A stretch of 64,000 nt of DNA from contig NZ_CM001555.1 in the NCBI RefSeq assembly GCF_000275865.1, forward strand, positions 496,001 to 560,000. Direction: 5' to 3'. Source of the stretch: Methanofollis liminatans DSM 4140. GTDB taxonomy: Archaea; Halobacteriota; Methanomicrobia; Methanomicrobiales; Methanofollaceae. A program made the position numbers and the translations under genes. This document shows positions 42,902-51,852 of this stretch, piece after piece; the stretch's first letter is position 1; the number at the start of each line of letters is the position of its first letter. The notes beneath the pieces were generated by a model, which worked only from the letters and a program-made list of their open reading frames with translations, had not been told where the DNA came from and searched no databases.

Positions 42902-44515
42902 TCACCTCTGTTCGGTTTCCTTCTGTTCCCAGGGTGGGGTGATCATCTTCCATGCAGGCGTGGAGAGCGAATGCGCCACATCCTTTGCAAAGGTGACCGC
43001 TCCCTTAAAACAGGTGTACGGGCCGCTGTAGTCGTACGAGTGCATCTGTTTTGAGGGGAGGCCCATCTTGTGCGTGACGTACTTGTCCTTGATGCCGGTG
43101 AAGATCAGGTCGGGCTTGAAGACCTCGACCAGTTCCTCGGTTTCGAAATGGTTGGCGTCGTCGATCATGATCCCGCCGTTCACCATGTCCGGGTACATTC
43201 CCCTGTACTCGTTGAGGATGCCTGATGCGACGAGCTCGTCGTACCGCTCCTTCGGCATGTTCAGGTGCAGGTGGGGTGGTTCGTACATCTCCGGGTCGGG
43301 TTCGACATGGAGTTCGGGGATGTTCTTCGAGTCCGCATCGCCCTTGATCGTCGGTATGACCTCGCGCCCCTCGTAGTCGTCGCGGTGGGCGAACTCGTAG
43401 CCTGCGACCAGAACTTCCATGCCGAGATTCCTGAGCAGGTACTGGTAGTGGTGGCTGCGTGACCCGCCGACGAAGACAAAGGCGGTCTTGCCCGTGCAGA
43501 TCTTTCGGTACCGCTCAAGTTCAGGCGTGACTGCAGCGAGTTCGCGCTCGATGACGAGTTCGGTCCGTGCTGTCAGATCATCGTCGCCGAAGCACTGTGC
43601 GATCTCGCGGAGCGTGTTGATCGTCGCATCGATGCCGATGAAGTTCACCTTAAGCCAGGGAATACCATACTTCGTCTCCATCATCTCGGCGATGTAGTTG
43701 ATCGAACGGTGGCACTGGACGAGGTTTAAGTGGGCCTGATGCATGTTTTTGATGTTTGCATAGGCTGAATCACCGGTCAGCGTCGAGCCTACCGTATATC
43801 CGATCTCCTCGAGGAGTCGTTCGATCTCCCAGGCGTCTCCGCCGATGTTGTACTCGCCGAGGAAGTTGAGGACATATTTCCCGTCCACCTTCTCGGTGCC
43901 CTTGCCGATGATCCGGTCCATGATCTGGTTGTTGGCGATATGGTGGCCTGCCGACTGGCTGACTCCCTTATAGCCCTCGCAGTTGTAATGGATCACCGGA
44001 ATCCCGTGCCGTTCCTCTGCCGCTTTTGAAACGGCGCCCAGGTCGTCGCCGATCAGTCCGATCGGGCATGTCGCGCAGACGTTAATCGCCCGCGGGTGGA
44101 AGATCTCCACGATCTCGTCGATCATCTTCGCCAGTTTTTTCTCGCCGCCGAAGACGATGTCGCTCTCCTGCATGTCGGTGGAGAAGCACATCGCCGAGTA
44201 GATCTGCTCCGGGGGCGTCCTGTCGTCGGCCCGGGCCTTGTTCCGCCGTGTTCCCCAACTGTAATATGCGCACCCGATCGGGCCGTGGGTGATCGTGACC
44301 ATGTCCTTGATCGGGCCGACGACCACGCCCTTGCACCCGGCATAGCAGCATCCCCGCTGCGTGATGATGCCGGGGACCGTCCTGGTGTTTGCCTCGATCT
44401 GTGGACAGGAACTGGCGGATTCGTCCTTTTTGACGATATGCTTCTTCCTGTTCTTTTTCACTTTGTCAGGAAATGGCGCCAGTATCTCGTCAACGTTTAC
44501 GTCTGTCACCGTCAT
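42902..44515 (-). CDS. nifD: Nitrogenase MoFe protein alpha chain
   Basis: This is the catalytic alpha subunit that holds the FeMo cofactor. The 537-residue protein has P-cluster cysteines in RGCCYAGCKG, GPIGCAYYSW and CATCPIGLIGDD. GVSQSAGHHIANN keeps the substrate-channel Gln and His, LVQCHRSINYI holds the cofactor cysteine, and MHSYDYSGPY holds the homocitrate-side His. An insertion of about 50 residues around HVEPDPEMYEPPHLH resembles clostridial and methanogen NifD. The ATG at 44515 (MTVTDVNVDEIL) has GAGGAG upstream. No vnfG/anfG gene is present, so this is Mo type. Confidence 0.95.
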   Translation of the reverse strand: MTVTDVNVDEILAPFPDKVKKNRKKHIVKKDESASSCPQIEANTRTVPGIITQRGCCYAGCKGVVVGPIKDMVTITHGPIGCAYYSWGTRRNKARADDRTPPEQIYSAMCFSTDMQESDIVFGGEKKLAKMIDEIVEIFHPRAINVCATCPIGLIGDDLGAVSKAAEERHGIPVIHYNCEGYKGVSQSAGHHIANNQIMDRIIGKGTEKVDGKYVLNFLGEYNIGGDAWEIERLLEEIGYTVGSTLTGDSAYANIKNMHQAHLNLVQCHRSINYIAEMMETKYGIPWLKVNFIGIDATINTLREIAQCFGDDDLTARTELVIERELAAVTPELERYRKICTGKTAFVFVGGSRSHHYQYLLRNLGMEVLVAGYEFAHRDDYEGREVIPTIKGDADSKNIPELHVEPDPEMYEPPHLHLNMPKERYDELVASGILNEYRGMYPDMVNGGIMIDDANHFETEELVEVFKPDLIFTGIKDKYVTHKMGLPSKQMHSYDYSGPYTCFKGAVTFAKDVAHSLSTPAWKMITPPWEQKETEQR

Positions 44516-44537
44516 GTTTTCATGTCTCCTCTCGTCC

Positions 44538-44957
44538 TTACCAGATTGCAGCGTCTCCGGACTCGCCCGTGCGGACACGGACTGCATCGGTCACGGGCGT
44601 CACGAAGATCTTCCCGTCGCCTGCACCGCGCTCGGTGCGATTGGCCCTGATGATCGCCTCCACGATCCGCGGCACGTCCTCGTCATAGGCGAGGATGGTG
44701 AACAGCCGCCGTGGGAACATCCGTTTGTCGTCAAGGAATGTGACGACCTGCTCTTCGGATTCTCTCCTGTCGATGACGTCGGAAGCAGCCATTCCCATGA
44801 GTTTTTCCTTGCATGGGACGTTTATTTCGTCATGCGGCAACAGTTTGCCTCTGCCGACCGCTTTGACGGCGGTAAAACCAGCGACGCCTGCCTCGATCAG
44901 GGCACGCTTCGTCGCACCGGTTTTTTTCATCCGCACGATGGCCATAATCTCTTTCAT
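44538..44957 (-). CDS. nifI2: Nitrogenase-regulating PII protein NifI2
   Basis: This is a PII-family protein that, with NifI1, switches off nitrogenase after ammonium addition by binding dinitrogenase in response to 2-oxoglutarate and ATP. The 139-residue protein has the PII core with GVAGFTAVKAVGRGKL, an enlarged T-loop and GDGKIFVTPV. GGAGGTGCCGAT precedes the ATG. Placement between nifH and nifD is the hallmark of archaeal nif operons. Confidence 0.94.
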   Translation of the reverse strand: MKEIMAIVRMKKTGATKRALIEAGVAGFTAVKAVGRGKLLPHDEINVPCKEKLMGMAASDVIDRRESEEQVVTFLDDKRMFPRRLFTILAYDEDVPRIVEAIIRANRTERGAGDGKIFVTPVTDAVRVRTGESGDAAIW

Positions 44958-44972
44958 ATCGGCACCTCCGGT

Positions 44973-45302
44973 TCAGAGGCCTTGAGTAGCCTTTGAGATG
45001 GTGTACGCCTCTTCCACGGGACTGATGAAGATCTTGCCGTCGCCAAAGTTTCCGCTGGTGCCGGTTCTGGCTGTTTTCAGGATGATATCCACGATTTTGT
45101 CCCGATACTCGTCTTCGATCGCGACAAGAATGAGGGTTTTTGGGATCTCGTCATAGTAGACGTCTCCCATCCTGATCCCCTTCTGTTTCCCGCGGCCTAC
45201 GACGTCGACGACCGTGGCGGCGTTGAACCCTCCTGCAGAGAGGTTCTCAAGGACTTCGTCCTTCTTTTCGGGCCTGACTATCGCTCGTACAAACTGCATC
45301 AT
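44973..45302 (-). CDS. nifI1: Nitrogenase-regulating PII protein NifI1
   Basis: This is the partner of NifI2, 109 residues, with VRAIVRPEKKDEVLENL, VVDVVGRGKQKGIR and GDGKIFISPVEEAYTI. The start is one of two tandem ATGs (45302 or 45299). A GTG at 45308 adds two residues. It lies directly after nifH and 15 bases before nifI2. Confidence 0.93.
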   Translation of the reverse strand: MMQFVRAIVRPEKKDEVLENLSAGGFNAATVVDVVGRGKQKGIRMGDVYYDEIPKTLILVAIEDEYRDKIVDIILKTARTGTSGNFGDGKIFISPVEEAYTISKATQGL

Positions 45303-45325
45303 CTTCACATCCTGTCTTTCTGGTA

Positions 45326-46530
<1,205 letters not shown>

Positions 46531-46544
46531 GGAAGGAAGGTTCC
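46531..46544. promoter_or_regulatory. NrpR-type operator of the nif operon
   Basis: GGAAGGAAGGTTCC is GGAA-N6-TTCC, the form of the NrpR operator described upstream of nif and glnA in Methanococcus maripaludis. It would lie over the transcription start of the minus-strand nif promoter, which suits repression under ammonium. NrpR itself is not in the window. Confidence 0.65.
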
Positions 46545-46546
46545 TT

Positions 46547-46570
46547 CAACCATATTTAAATATATGGTTG
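46547..46570. promoter_or_regulatory. Palindromic TATA region of nifH, possibly divergent
   Basis: CAACCATAT and ATATGGTTG form a perfect nine-base inverted repeat around TTAAAT. The minus strand gives a TATA box 20-30 bases before the GGAA-N6-TTCC operator. The symmetry means the element could also drive plus-strand transcription towards the endonuclease IV gene. Confidence 0.55.
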
Positions 46571-46837
46571 CGTGCGGCGCCGGATGCCTTCTTTCCCTGG
46601 TCCTGGTGCCATGCGTGGGCGGTGTCTGTCCCCCTCTGCGGGGGTATTTCACGAGCGATCGCGCGATTGCTGCCGATCCTGGAGAAAGAGACGGCCGGAG
46701 ATCCTCAGGGATATCTGGAAGGTATCGGTCGGGTTCATTGCTCCCACCTTCATCGCCTCCTTCTCCCCCGCATACTTCCCTGTTCTGTCCTGCCCGCTCC
46801 GGCAGCCTGATGAGGGCTCCCGCCCCAATCATCTCTC

Positions 46838-47680
46838 ATGATCCGTGCCGGGTGCCATGTCTCGATCGCCGGGTCCCTTGCCGACGCCGTGGGGAGGGCG
46901 GAGGAGCGGGGGTGCGACTGCTTCCAGATATTCTCGCGCAACCCCAGGGGATGGCGATTCAAAGATCTCACCGACGCCGAAACTGACGGGTTCAAGGGGC
47001 GTCTCGCCGCATCGGGCCTTGGGCCGGTGGTGGACCACATGCCCTATCTCCCGAACCTCGCCTCGCCGAAGGAGGAAGTCTATGAGAAGTCGGTCGAGAC
47101 CCTGACGGCCGAACTGAACCGGTGCGAGGCCCTCGGCATTCCTTTCCTCGTCATGCACCTCGGCAGCCATCTCGGCACCGGGATCGAGGTGGGAAGAGAG
47201 CGCCTCATTGACGGTATCTTGCAGGCGCTCGCCGCCGCCCCCGGCGGGGTGCGCCTCCTCCTCGAAAACACCGCCGGCACGAAGAACGGCCTGGGCGGGA
47301 CCTTCGAGGAGATCGCCCTGCTCCTCGACGCCCTGCCCGAAGAACGCACCGCCGTCTGCTTCGATACCTGCCATGCCTTTGCTGCGGGCTACGACCTCAG
47401 GGATGCGGCGGCGGTCGGCGAGACCCTCGACCTCTTCGACGGGGCGCTCGGTCTGGAGCGCCTCCACGTCGTCCACTGCAACGACTGCAAAGGTGCACTC
47501 GGTTCGCACCTCGACCGGCACGAGCACATCGGCCTCGGTGCGATCGGCGAGGATGGGTTTGTGGCTCTTCTTGCCGTCCCGGCGATCCGGCGCCTTCCAT
47601 TGATCTGCGAGACACCGGTGGACGAACGACGGGATGATACTGGAAATATCCGCCGCCTGCGCGAACTCGCGGGGGTGTGA
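46838..47680 (+). CDS. nfo: Endonuclease IV
   Basis: This enzyme cuts DNA at abasic sites in base-excision repair. The 280-residue protein has the three-zinc TIM-barrel pattern: CHVSIAGSL, VDHMPYL, LVMHLGSHLG, LLENTAGTKNGLGG, FDTCHAFAAGYD, HCNDCKGALGS, RHEHIGLG and ICETPVDE. The length is normal. The start is the ATG at 46838. The 267 bases before it contain only the nif promoter region. Confidence 0.95.
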   Translation: MIRAGCHVSIAGSLADAVGRAEERGCDCFQIFSRNPRGWRFKDLTDAETDGFKGRLAASGLGPVVDHMPYLPNLASPKEEVYEKSVETLTAELNRCEALGIPFLVMHLGSHLGTGIEVGRERLIDGILQALAAAPGGVRLLLENTAGTKNGLGGTFEEIALLLDALPEERTAVCFDTCHAFAAGYDLRDAAAVGETLDLFDGALGLERLHVVHCNDCKGALGSHLDRHEHIGLGAIGEDGFVALLAVPAIRRLPLICETPVDERRDDTGNIRRLRELAGV

Positions 47681-47759
47681 GGGCGGGCCTGATGCCTGCC
47701 TCGTATTCCCTGCCGCTATTTATGTGCTGACTGCGAATCGTATCCATCAGGTCGGTATC

Positions 47760-48887
47760 ATGAAAACGCCCTCCTTTCACCCCCTGCTGATTCTCCTCGC
47801 CCTGCTGGCGGGCATCGTGGCGATCCTGGTCGCCTTCTCCGGAGATCCCGGTAGCGAAATAGGTCTATTCTTTTCAACAGGGGCAGAAGTGGCGCCGATC
47901 TTCCTGATCGCTCTTCTCGCTCATCTCGCCTATATCCGTCCCCGCCTGAGGCCGTTCGTGGCGCTGCTGACGGTCGTCCTCCTTCTGGCACTCGGTGCGC
48001 TCTCATGGGTGCTCTCTCTTGCGCCGTGGATCACCGTGGTCGAGACGGACGATCTCCCTCTGGAGATGGCGATGACGCTGTTCGTCTCCCTCGTCCTCTG
48101 CATGGGGGCGGTCTTCACCTGCACGCTGGGTTTTTCCAGCCGGATCCGCCGGTATATATCCTCCTATCTGCCCATCGATCCCGAGAACTTCGTCCACACC
48201 GTCGGACTGGTGACCGTCGCCGGTCTCGCTCTCATGCCCCTCATCCCCCTTCTCGTCCTCGGCCATGCCCCGCTTGCAGACCTGATGGCAGATCCCGACT
48301 TCGCTCTTGCCGCCTTAACGCCGGCAGAGGCTGCAAAAACAGATTTTTACGGTCTTTTGTGGATGGTGGTCGGTTCTTTCATCGCCGTCGGGTTCCTGGT
48401 GCGGAGGACGCTCTCAGATGTGCTGGAGCGCCTGGGCGTTGTGGTACCGACACCGAAACAGGTGTTCTTTGCCCTCGGGACAGGCCTTCTGCTTGTGCTG
48501 ATATTCACCCTCATCGACCATGCCATCCTTTCGGTCTGGAATTATTTTGGCTGGACCGTTACGGACCAGCACTATATGCAGGCGCTCTTCTCCTCCTACC
48601 TCACGCCGGTTGCGGCAGTGATGGCGGCGATCGTCGCCGGCGTCGGTGAGGAGCTGGCGATCCGGGGTGTTCTCCAGCCCAGGTTCGGGATACCCCTTTC
48701 AGTCATGGTCTTCGCATCGCTTCATGCCTACCAGTACGCATGGGACGGCGTGCTCTCCGTTTTCCTTGCAGGGCTTGTCTTCGCTCTCCTGCGGGAGAGG
48801 ACAAACACCTCGGTCTGCGCGATCACCCACGCCACGTATGACCTGGTGCTCTTTGGCCTCCTGATGGCCGGCATCGGATGGGTGTAG
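47760..48887 (+). CDS. CPBP-family membrane metalloprotease-like protein
   Basis: This 375-residue membrane protein has about eight to ten helices. Near its C terminus it carries the CAAX-protease/bacteriocin-processing motifs: EELAIRGVLQPRFG (EExxxR), VFASLHAYQYA (FxxxH) and HATYDLVLF. It could be a type II CAAX protease-like enzyme or an immunity-type protein, and the substrate is unknown. The ATG at 47760 is preceded by AGGTCGG, and a TATA-like CTATTTATG lies about 40 bases upstream. Confidence 0.82.
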   Translation: MKTPSFHPLLILLALLAGIVAILVAFSGDPGSEIGLFFSTGAEVAPIFLIALLAHLAYIRPRLRPFVALLTVVLLLALGALSWVLSLAPWITVVETDDLPLEMAMTLFVSLVLCMGAVFTCTLGFSSRIRRYISSYLPIDPENFVHTVGLVTVAGLALMPLIPLLVLGHAPLADLMADPDFALAALTPAEAAKTDFYGLLWMVVGSFIAVGFLVRRTLSDVLERLGVVVPTPKQVFFALGTGLLLVLIFTLIDHAILSVWNYFGWTVTDQHYMQALFSSYLTPVAAVMAAIVAGVGEELAIRGVLQPRFGIPLSVMVFASLHAYQYAWDGVLSVFLAGLVFALLRERTNTSVCAITHATYDLVLFGLLMAGIGWV

Positions 48888-49025
48888 GTCGGTGGCGCTC
48901 CGGGGGCTGAGGTTCCTGGAGATCTGTTTTGCGTGGGACAGGATGGCGACGCGGGTGGCCGATAAAAATAGCGCTTTTGTGGCTCTCGGATCGATCTCTG
49001 GCGCCGGCGCCGCGGAAGGTCCGGG

Positions 49026-49811
49026 TCAGGGACGATAGGATCCCTGGATGGTCTGAGGCATGAAGTATCCCTGCTCCTGCCCGACATCCTGCTGCTCTTT
49101 GCGTGCGACCTCGATCAGTTCGGTCAACCTCTTTTCCGTCGTTCTGATCGTCCCGATGGCATCGCGCAATTTTTCTCTGACGGCATCGCTGTCCCGCTCC
49201 TCCGCTTCCATCTCCTGCAGGATCGCCTCAAGGTCGGCCGCGGCGCCGCTGAGCGGTTCTGTGAGCCTGGAGGTATGTTCGGCGAAATAGGCCCTGAGAT
49301 CCTCGTTGGCCGCTCTCAGTTCCAGCTCGACTTTTCTCCGCTCCTCGAGTTCATGCAGCGTCTGGTTTCTCATCGCCCTGTACGATTTCACCTGCTGTGT
49401 CAGGGCACTTACGTCCTCGCAGACGAACATCGCGTCAAATCTGCCTTTATCTCCAGTTTCCAGGGGTATCAGGGTGGTGCGCTGGACCCGAATTGTGCCG
49501 TCCGGGAAATGCGAGGGGATCAGGCAGGTATGGATCTGGGATGAGAACACCGTCGGGGCACCACCCTGAAGCACCTGTTCGATCCGGTCGATGAAGCCGG
49601 CTTTTTTCAGGCCGGGGAAGTGCTCGGTGACCTTCTGCCCCACAATCTCGGCGGCCGGTGTCCCGGTCCACTCTTCCAGGCAGGCATTCCAGTACCTGAC
49701 CGTTAGGCTGTCGTCGACGATGCAGATCCCGACCGGCAGCAGGTCCATCCCTTCCCATGCGCGGGCAGACCGGTTCTCGCTCGTACTCTCACCCTCCTCT
49801 AACGACCGCAA
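49026..49811 (-). CDS. PAS-domain signalling protein without a kinase domain
   Basis: The protein has up to 261 residues. A PAS domain spans roughly residues 22-135 (MDLLPVGICIVDDSLTVRYW, then VQRTTLIPL). A long coiled coil (about 140-240) follows, with no HATPase or output domain. It resembles the sensor half of a histidine kinase cut after its helices. The start is uncertain: TTG at 49811 overlaps cheC by 23 bases, and an ATG at 49748 begins right at the PAS domain. It is last in a cheY-cheC-PAS operon and may sense redox or a ligand and signal through the partners. Confidence 0.75.
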   Translation of the reverse strand: MRSLEEGESTSENRSARAWEGMDLLPVGICIVDDSLTVRYWNACLEEWTGTPAAEIVGQKVTEHFPGLKKAGFIDRIEQVLQGGAPTVFSSQIHTCLIPSHFPDGTIRVQRTTLIPLETGDKGRFDAMFVCEDVSALTQQVKSYRAMRNQTLHELEERRKVELELRAANEDLRAYFAEHTSRLTEPLSGAAADLEAILQEMEAEERDSDAVREKLRDAIGTIRTTEKRLTELIEVARKEQQDVGQEQGYFMPQTIQGSYRP

Positions 49812-50394
49812 TTTTTTCGAGGAGGGTATCGAGCGATCCGATCTCCAGGATCATTGCGATAATCCCCTCGACATTGATGTCTTCGACGTAAAAGCGCGTG
49901 TTGGCGAGCAGCACCCTCTCGTCCGGGTCAAATCTGGCGGTCCTGACGATGTTTGCCATCGTGTCCTCGACATAGACCGGGGGCAGGTAGGTGATCTGCT
50001 GGCCGAGGACATTTCCGATCGATCCCATCACGCCGTTGATAAAGATATTTCCGACCTCCATGAGGGTCTCGATCCTGATCGCATCGAGTTCTGGCAGATC
50101 TTCCCCCTCACCGGTGATCGCCATGACCAGGGCGGCCGCGCTCTCCGGGGGGAATATCAGTGCCGTCGTACCGGTAAAAAATCCCCTGAAGTCGATCTTG
50201 ACGGTGGCGGCACCCGTTCTCCCGGAAAGCCCACCGGCCGAATCGAGTTCGTCGAGCCTGATCACCTGGAGGGTCGGGACGTGGAGGGTGATGTGGGAGC
50301 AGGTGATCTCGTTCAGCATCGCCGCCGCCCTGCCGACGCCGATGTTCACCAGTTCCTTGACGGCGTCGAGATCTTCGGTGCTGAGGCCCTTCAC
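49789..50394 (-). CDS. cheC: CheC-family phosphatase
   Basis: CheC dephosphorylates phospho-CheY. The 201-residue protein has two CheC motifs: DAVKELVNIGVGRAA at residue 10 and IETLMEVGNIFINGVMGSIG near residue 107, each with the Glu-x2-Asn pair of the active site (the first has Glu-Leu-Val-Asn). The GTG start at 50394 overlaps the response regulator stop (GTGA). It probably acts on that regulator. Confidence 0.87.
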   Translation of the reverse strand: MKGLSTEDLDAVKELVNIGVGRAAAMLNEITCSHITLHVPTLQVIRLDELDSAGGLSGRTGAATVKIDFRGFFTGTTALIFPPESAAALVMAITGEGEDLPELDAIRIETLMEVGNIFINGVMGSIGNVLGQQITYLPPVYVEDTMANIVRTARFDPDERVLLANTRFYVEDINVEGIIAMILEIGSLDTLLEKIAVVRGG

Positions 50395-50759
50395 GCCCCT
50401 TTCACCCCCAGCACCTCCCTGACCGATGCACAGAGTTCATCTTTTTTCACCGGTTTGTTGATGAATCTGGCCGCTCCCAGCTCGATGCATTTCTGTTTTG
50501 TTGAATCCTGAATGTCGGCGGTCAGGACGATGACCGGAACCTGGATCCCTCTCTCGCGCATCTCTGCCAGCACCTCCATTCCATCCATTTCTGGCATCAG
50601 CAGATCCAGGACCATCAGATCGGGAAGATCCCCGGCGAGGCATTTAAGGCCCTCCAGGCCGTTCTGAGCGGAGATGATCTCATAATCCTCTGCGGTGAGG
50701 ATCGAGGAGATGATCTTTCTCTGAAAGGACGAATCGTCTATTATCAGCACGCGTGTCAT
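50391..50759 (-). CDS. CheY-like response regulator receiver
   Basis: This is a stand-alone 122-residue receiver domain. Asp8 and Asp9 (VLIIDDSS) are the acidic pocket, Asp52 in MVLDLLMPEMDG is the phosphorylation site, and Lys in FINKPVKKDE is conserved. I chose the ATG at 50759, with GAGATGAG upstream. Another ATG lies three codons before. No kinase gene is adjacent, so the phosphodonor is unknown. CheC directly downstream suggests chemotaxis-type control. Confidence 0.9.
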   Translation of the reverse strand: MTRVLIIDDSSFQRKIISSILTAEDYEIISAQNGLEGLKCLAGDLPDLMVLDLLMPEMDGMEVLAEMRERGIQVPVIVLTADIQDSTKQKCIELGAARFINKPVKKDELCASVREVLGVKGA

Positions 50760-50938
50760 CGTTCTCATCTCTTTCGCGGTATTGTATTGGGTTCGCAGAC
50801 ATATGTCGGTAAGAATAAAGAAAAGAGTTTGTATTACCTGTACGATCCTACCGGCGAGCAGGGCGAACTCTTATGTGGGGCTGAATGTAACGCAACGTGC
50901 GCATTTAATAATTTCTGCATCCCGCACTTGATTCGCTC

Positions 50939-50975
50939 TTTATATGGATATATTCTGATATTTTTAGAGAGAGTT
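50939..50975. repeat. Motif shared with the mcr upstream region
   Basis: TTTATATGGAT, then TTCTGATAT, then AGAGAGAGTT occur here in the same order and orientation as at 14393-14444 upstream of mcrB, with a different spacer. It lies between the cheY promoter region and the end of the regulator gene at 51007. Confidence 0.55.
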
Positions 50976-51006
50976 GCAGTTTTTTCGATTTCGATCCCCT
51001 CAAGTG

Positions 51007-51795
51007 TTATTCTTCGCCGCACTCGATGACAAACCGGCAGTATGCATCCCCGGCGGCATAACAGTGCGTCTCGACGACCGTGACCCCCCGATCGAAATGG
51101 CCTGAAAAAAGGGCGGCGAGCACTCCCGTATCGAATGAACAGGCCGGTCGGCCGATGCGGGGAAGGTCCACGCATTCGAAGCAGTCGTACACGAAGATCT
51201 CAAGGGGTTCTTCGCTTCCCGTTTCGATCCGCCCGAGACCGTGCCGCTCCCAGAACGCCGCGACGTTTTTGAGAAATACGCCGGTCCTTTTGTCTTCGAC
51301 GGTCGGAAACACCGCCCTGCCCACCTCCTCTCCGGCCGCGGTGAGCACCGGGTCGAGGTTGATCCCGGTCTGCATCAGGATGGTCCTGATCGTCCTGAAT
51401 ACCAGGCGAAAATACGCGAACGGGCCGCTTCCGCTCTCGCGGTAATCGCCGGCGTACCTCGCGAGCTCCGCTGAAATCCGTTCAGACGATGATAATGCCC
51501 CGATCCGCTCTGCATTGGTGAAGAAGAGTTTTTTGCGCGCGTCAGCCGGATCGAGGCGCCAGCCGACGATCCCTTCGTCCACCATGTCCCGCAGGTGCAC
51601 CGAAACAGTGGACTTCGCCCGCCCGGTCCTGCGCACGATCTCGTCGAAGGGCACCTCCCCCTCCCGGAGCGTTTCCAGGATCAGGACCCGAACCGGGCTT
51701 TTCACGGCATGGACGCCGCTCTCGCTCGAAAGGAGCTCCACCGTCCCGCCTTCTCTCCGTCGATTCACGCTGGTATCTGGCACCGCAAGACTCAT
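51007..51795 (-). CDS. HTH regulator with 4-vinyl reductase (V4R) domain
   Basis: This 262-residue protein has an N-terminal ArsR/MarR-like winged helix (about 25-100: RVLILETLREGEVPFDEIVR, GRAKSTVSVHLRDMVDEG) and a C-terminal V4R domain (about 150-262). The V4R domain has conserved Cys and Gly residues in YDCFECVDLP, GRPACSFDTGVLAALFSG and AAGDAYCRFVIE. V4R domains bind small hydrophobic or tetrapyrrole-like ligands, sometimes with a metal. The ATG at 51795 faces the FprA gene across a symmetric operator, so it probably controls itself and fprA in response to an oxygen- or redox-linked ligand (inference). Confidence 0.83.
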   Translation of the reverse strand: MSLAVPDTSVNRRREGGTVELLSSESGVHAVKSPVRVLILETLREGEVPFDEIVRRTGRAKSTVSVHLRDMVDEGIVGWRLDPADARKKLFFTNAERIGALSSSERISAELARYAGDYRESGSGPFAYFRLVFRTIRTILMQTGINLDPVLTAAGEEVGRAVFPTVEDKRTGVFLKNVAAFWERHGLGRIETGSEEPLEIFVYDCFECVDLPRIGRPACSFDTGVLAALFSGHFDRGVTVVETHCYAAGDAYCRFVIECGEE

Positions 51796-51798
51796 ATA

Positions 51799-51842
51799 TT
51801 GTTCGTTCCTATATGAACGAATGTTAGTATATCTACGAACAA
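51799..51842. promoter_or_regulatory. Nested symmetric operator between the V4R regulator and fprA
   Basis: TTGTTCGT at 51799-51806 and ACGAACAA at 51835-51842 are an exact outer inverted repeat. TTCGTTC at 51802-51808 and GAACGAA at 51815-51821 are an exact inner one, with CTATAT between. Four half-sites of one motif fill the 57-base gap between divergent starts, which is what an autoregulating winged-helix dimer would use. The TATA boxes must overlap the site. Confidence 0.65.
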
Positions 51843-51852
51843 ATGGTGAAGG

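Noticed and set aside
42902-44515. Vanadium or iron-only nitrogenase identity for the alpha chain
   Set aside because: There is no G subunit gene, and the GVSQSAGHHIANN and MHSYDYSGPY segments fit NifD.
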